Shown here piece after piece: positions 61,697-64,000 of a DNA stretch of 64,000 nucleotides. Location: assembly GCA_003991915.1 (NCBI GenBank), contig RQTK01000112.1, positions 658,820 through 722,819 of the forward strand. The letters run 5' to 3'. Numbering within the stretch: position 1 is the first letter of the stretch; every line of letters starts with the position of its first letter. The notes beneath the pieces were generated by a model. That model had not been told where the DNA came from, did not search any database, and saw nothing but the letters and a program-made list of their open reading frames with translations. This stretch comes from Elysia chlorotica (lineage: Eukaryota; Mollusca; Gastropoda; Plakobranchidae). A program made the position numbers and the translations under genes.

Positions 61697-62359
61697 GAAA
61701 AATCAATGAAATAACTTCTCAAGCAACACTGTCTATTAATGGATCTGCAATATTTTTAACGTGCATGTAGTTAATATGTTTTTATTCTGAAAAAAGAAAG
61801 AAAAAAACAAACCTTAATGTGATTAATATCAATAGCCACTTACATAGCTAAGCTTGGTATCGAATACAAATTAGAATGTCGAATTTAACGGTTCAATAAT
61901 AAAAACTCAGGTATACAAGACCACAGCTAGTATAAAAACCTTATTTGCATTACAAGAAACAAATAAAAACAGTACCACACTATATTGCTTCAGATTTCTT
62001 TTATTAGGAACAAATCAGGGGATTACAATGGAGGTTATACGAGTCAGTCTTGGCATCATGCACGCATTTTATCGTTCCACTTGAAAAGCCAGGCGAGGAG
62101 CTGCACAAAGTGAACTAGGGATGTCTGAGGACTTGATTTAAGCTAAAAGTGTTCTAGTTTACCTGGCTCCAGCAAAGCTGGCGCCCAGGGTGTCTACCAC
62201 ACCAGCCACAGTGGAAAATCCGCACTGGGTGTTACATAGAGCGTTACAGGCGCTGAAGCTAAAGCCGCAGCTGACCAAGGACAGAGGGTTGTTACCATCA
62301 CCACGGCACTCTGCGAGCTGTTGGCCACACGTAGCACCGCACGTGTCGACACAGTTACA
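61696..62359 (-). repeat. Segmental duplication partner of 58958-59606, bearing truncated copy G
   Basis: Matches the flank, 3'UTR and C-terminal part of copy F; ends abruptly at 62359 inside the coding region. Its other end is the junction with the orphan promoter. Confidence 0.9.
62159..62359 (-). pseudogene. Cysteine-rich gene copy G, 5'-truncated
   Basis: Last 66 codons plus stop of the family (from about VDTCGATCGQQLAEC to the second-type tail ending GASFAGAR). It lacks signal peptide and module 1. It has extra changes relative to F, including Thr to Ser before a cysteine and silent changes, as expected for an unconstrained copy. Upstream of 62359 the sequence is unrelated AT-rich DNA. 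Confidence 0.9.
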
Positions 62360-64000
62360 AAATAATAATATTGATCCCGTAATGAATTACAAAAAAGCAG
62401 TTCTTAAAGTCCACACTTTACATTTTAAGTTAATTGAAGTTCTCCTGAAAAGCTCGATTTTTTAAAAACAATATGCAATGTCTTTTGGTGATGTCTTCCT
62501 TGTTTAATCCGCTTGAGTTCTCGTAAAGTAACACTATTATGAAATTACGATTCTTAAGTAATTCAAATGGAGTCCTTAAACTTTTTAACAATTGAACTCA
62601 ATCAGAAGGGTAAATTAACACAGAACAAAAGCATACCATTTTGATTCAGCCGTGATGCGTTAAATGTTTTTGATGAGATTTCATGATAAATATAACATTA
62701 TTTATTTGCTTACTTTGTAACTTACAACTGGAAACTGGATGGGTCTATACCTGAGAGATCATATGGACCCAGTTATTTACGCTTAGGTCTATACAATTAT
62801 GTTTCACTTGTTGTACGCATAGTCCCTCCTATTTTTTAATGCAGCAATGGCATCAAAACTGTAATTGTGCCTTGACATTAAAATCAAATAATTATGCGAG
62901 GTGACTCTATACACATCTATGCAGAGGCGGTTTTAGCCATAATTATTCTGTAAAACCGAACTATAAAAACCGAATGGAATGTGTGACAGCAACATGCACA
63001 ATTGATCCATTTTCGTTTTCAAGTTCGTATTTATACATTTTGGTATTATCAGAATCGAAATGGAATTGATTTTTTCCTTACTACACATGTAATAATTTTA
63101 TATCATAAGTTTTTATAGTGGGAACTAGAAGAAGAATACATTTTCTGATGTGAAGGAACATTAATTACAACTCCAGTTAGCTCATAATTTATCGCAAGAT
63201 GAGGTACATGTAACGAGGTAAGTATAGATGTAAACATATCCACTTTTACGAGTATTAGCTTCGCTTTGCTACTTTTCACTTTTAAGTTTGCTCTCTTTTA
63301 TCAATACACTGTATAGTTTGTTAAGGACTATAGACGATAGATGTATTCTTTCTATATCTTTATTCCATCCTCCAGGGATCGCACTATGTCTAACATTCTT
63401 CTCGTTTGTTAATGATGTGAATTATGTCTGTGTTAATTTTCATCTGGTCCTTTTTAGACTTAGAGAGTATCCTAGATGTAATTTTTCCCAAGACCATCTA
63501 TCTCTGTAGCGTATTTAGGGGTGCGGCGAAGCGCCAGTAGCTTTTTTAAAACGTTATTCTCGTATACCAATTTTTTCACCTGCAGTAATATTGCGTCTAC
63601 TTTGAATATTCTTAAACTTGACCTAATTTATAAGTTTACTAAAACATGTGTATTGTTTCCGCTTTCAATTGCTGCAAACATAATTAAACTTTTTTCAGAT
63701 AAACTTGCAGAAATACTAAAATAGAGACAGAGAATGCAGTCAATTAGATGCAATTATATTTAAAGACACACAATAAAACGTGCTCGGTATGTCGGGCTCT
63801 AGTTTATGTGTTGAAATGCACTGAGTCACATAAAACATAATTATGTATAAGGTATTTATGTTTCGAGCTGTAACCAGGGTTGTTCTTTTTTTTTTCAAAT
63901 CCGTTTTTATTCTTAAGGAGAAGTGGGTTCAGCTCCAAACGCCGGAATCTATCATCTAAGACAATTCTAATAATAAAAAAAAAAAACAAAAAAAAAAAAA
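62360..64000. other. Terminal AT-rich region
   Basis: No gene or recognisable element. The window ends in A-rich sequence; short open frames at 63288-63724 have no family features. Confidence 0.5.

Overview
The window looks like a piece of an invertebrate animal nuclear genome, most likely a lophotrochozoan such as a gastropod mollusc. The evidence is short exons split by long AT-rich introns with GT-AG sites, many tRNA-derived SINE remnants, long GA/GATA/AGT/ATC microsatellites, and proteins that match animal families. The species cannot be named from the sequence. There is one 249-base run of N (17799-18047).

Three gene units are supported. (1) Minus strand, about 38.1 kb down to base 33: the 5' half of DNA ligase I (LIG1), rebuilt as 16 exons whose splice phases all agree. 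It opens with a PCNA-binding start (MQKSIM|SFF), continues through a long Lys/Glu/Ser-rich tail, then the DNA-binding domain, and runs off the window before the catalytic lysine. An E2F-type site lies about 260 bases upstream of the start codon. (2) Plus strand, 21507-25640, nested inside the 22.9-kb LIG1 intron 8: a collagen-stalk plus C1q-domain gene in four exons. Its first exon carries two in-frame stops in the Gly-X-Y segment. (3) 40.2-62.4 kb: a cluster of an intronless, TATA-driven gene for a secreted 130-residue protein with 16 cysteines in a mirror-symmetric pattern. There are five intact copies (two plus, three minus), two 5'-truncated copies and one promoter/5'UTR without a gene. 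I do not recognise this family. The copies are almost identical in coding sequence while the DNA between them is unrelated.

Between the genes lie SINE remnants, minisatellites, local tandem duplications, inverted repeats and microsatellites. One pattern recurs: small tandem duplications or repeat arrays have one end just past an exon-intron junction, so that splice sites are copied. I see this at LIG1 exons 9, 10 and 14. A related case is exon 13, where a SINE target-site duplication carries the copied donor. In the C1q gene, both introns 1 and 2 are filled with minisatellites whose unit contains the exon's own 5' splice site (about 10 and about 24 copies), and exon 2 is itself partly duplicated in frame together with its acceptor.

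LIG1 and the first cysteine-rich gene are head to head across about 2 kb. No functional link between the three units is evident. LIG1 is a housekeeping S-phase gene; the other two encode secreted proteins.
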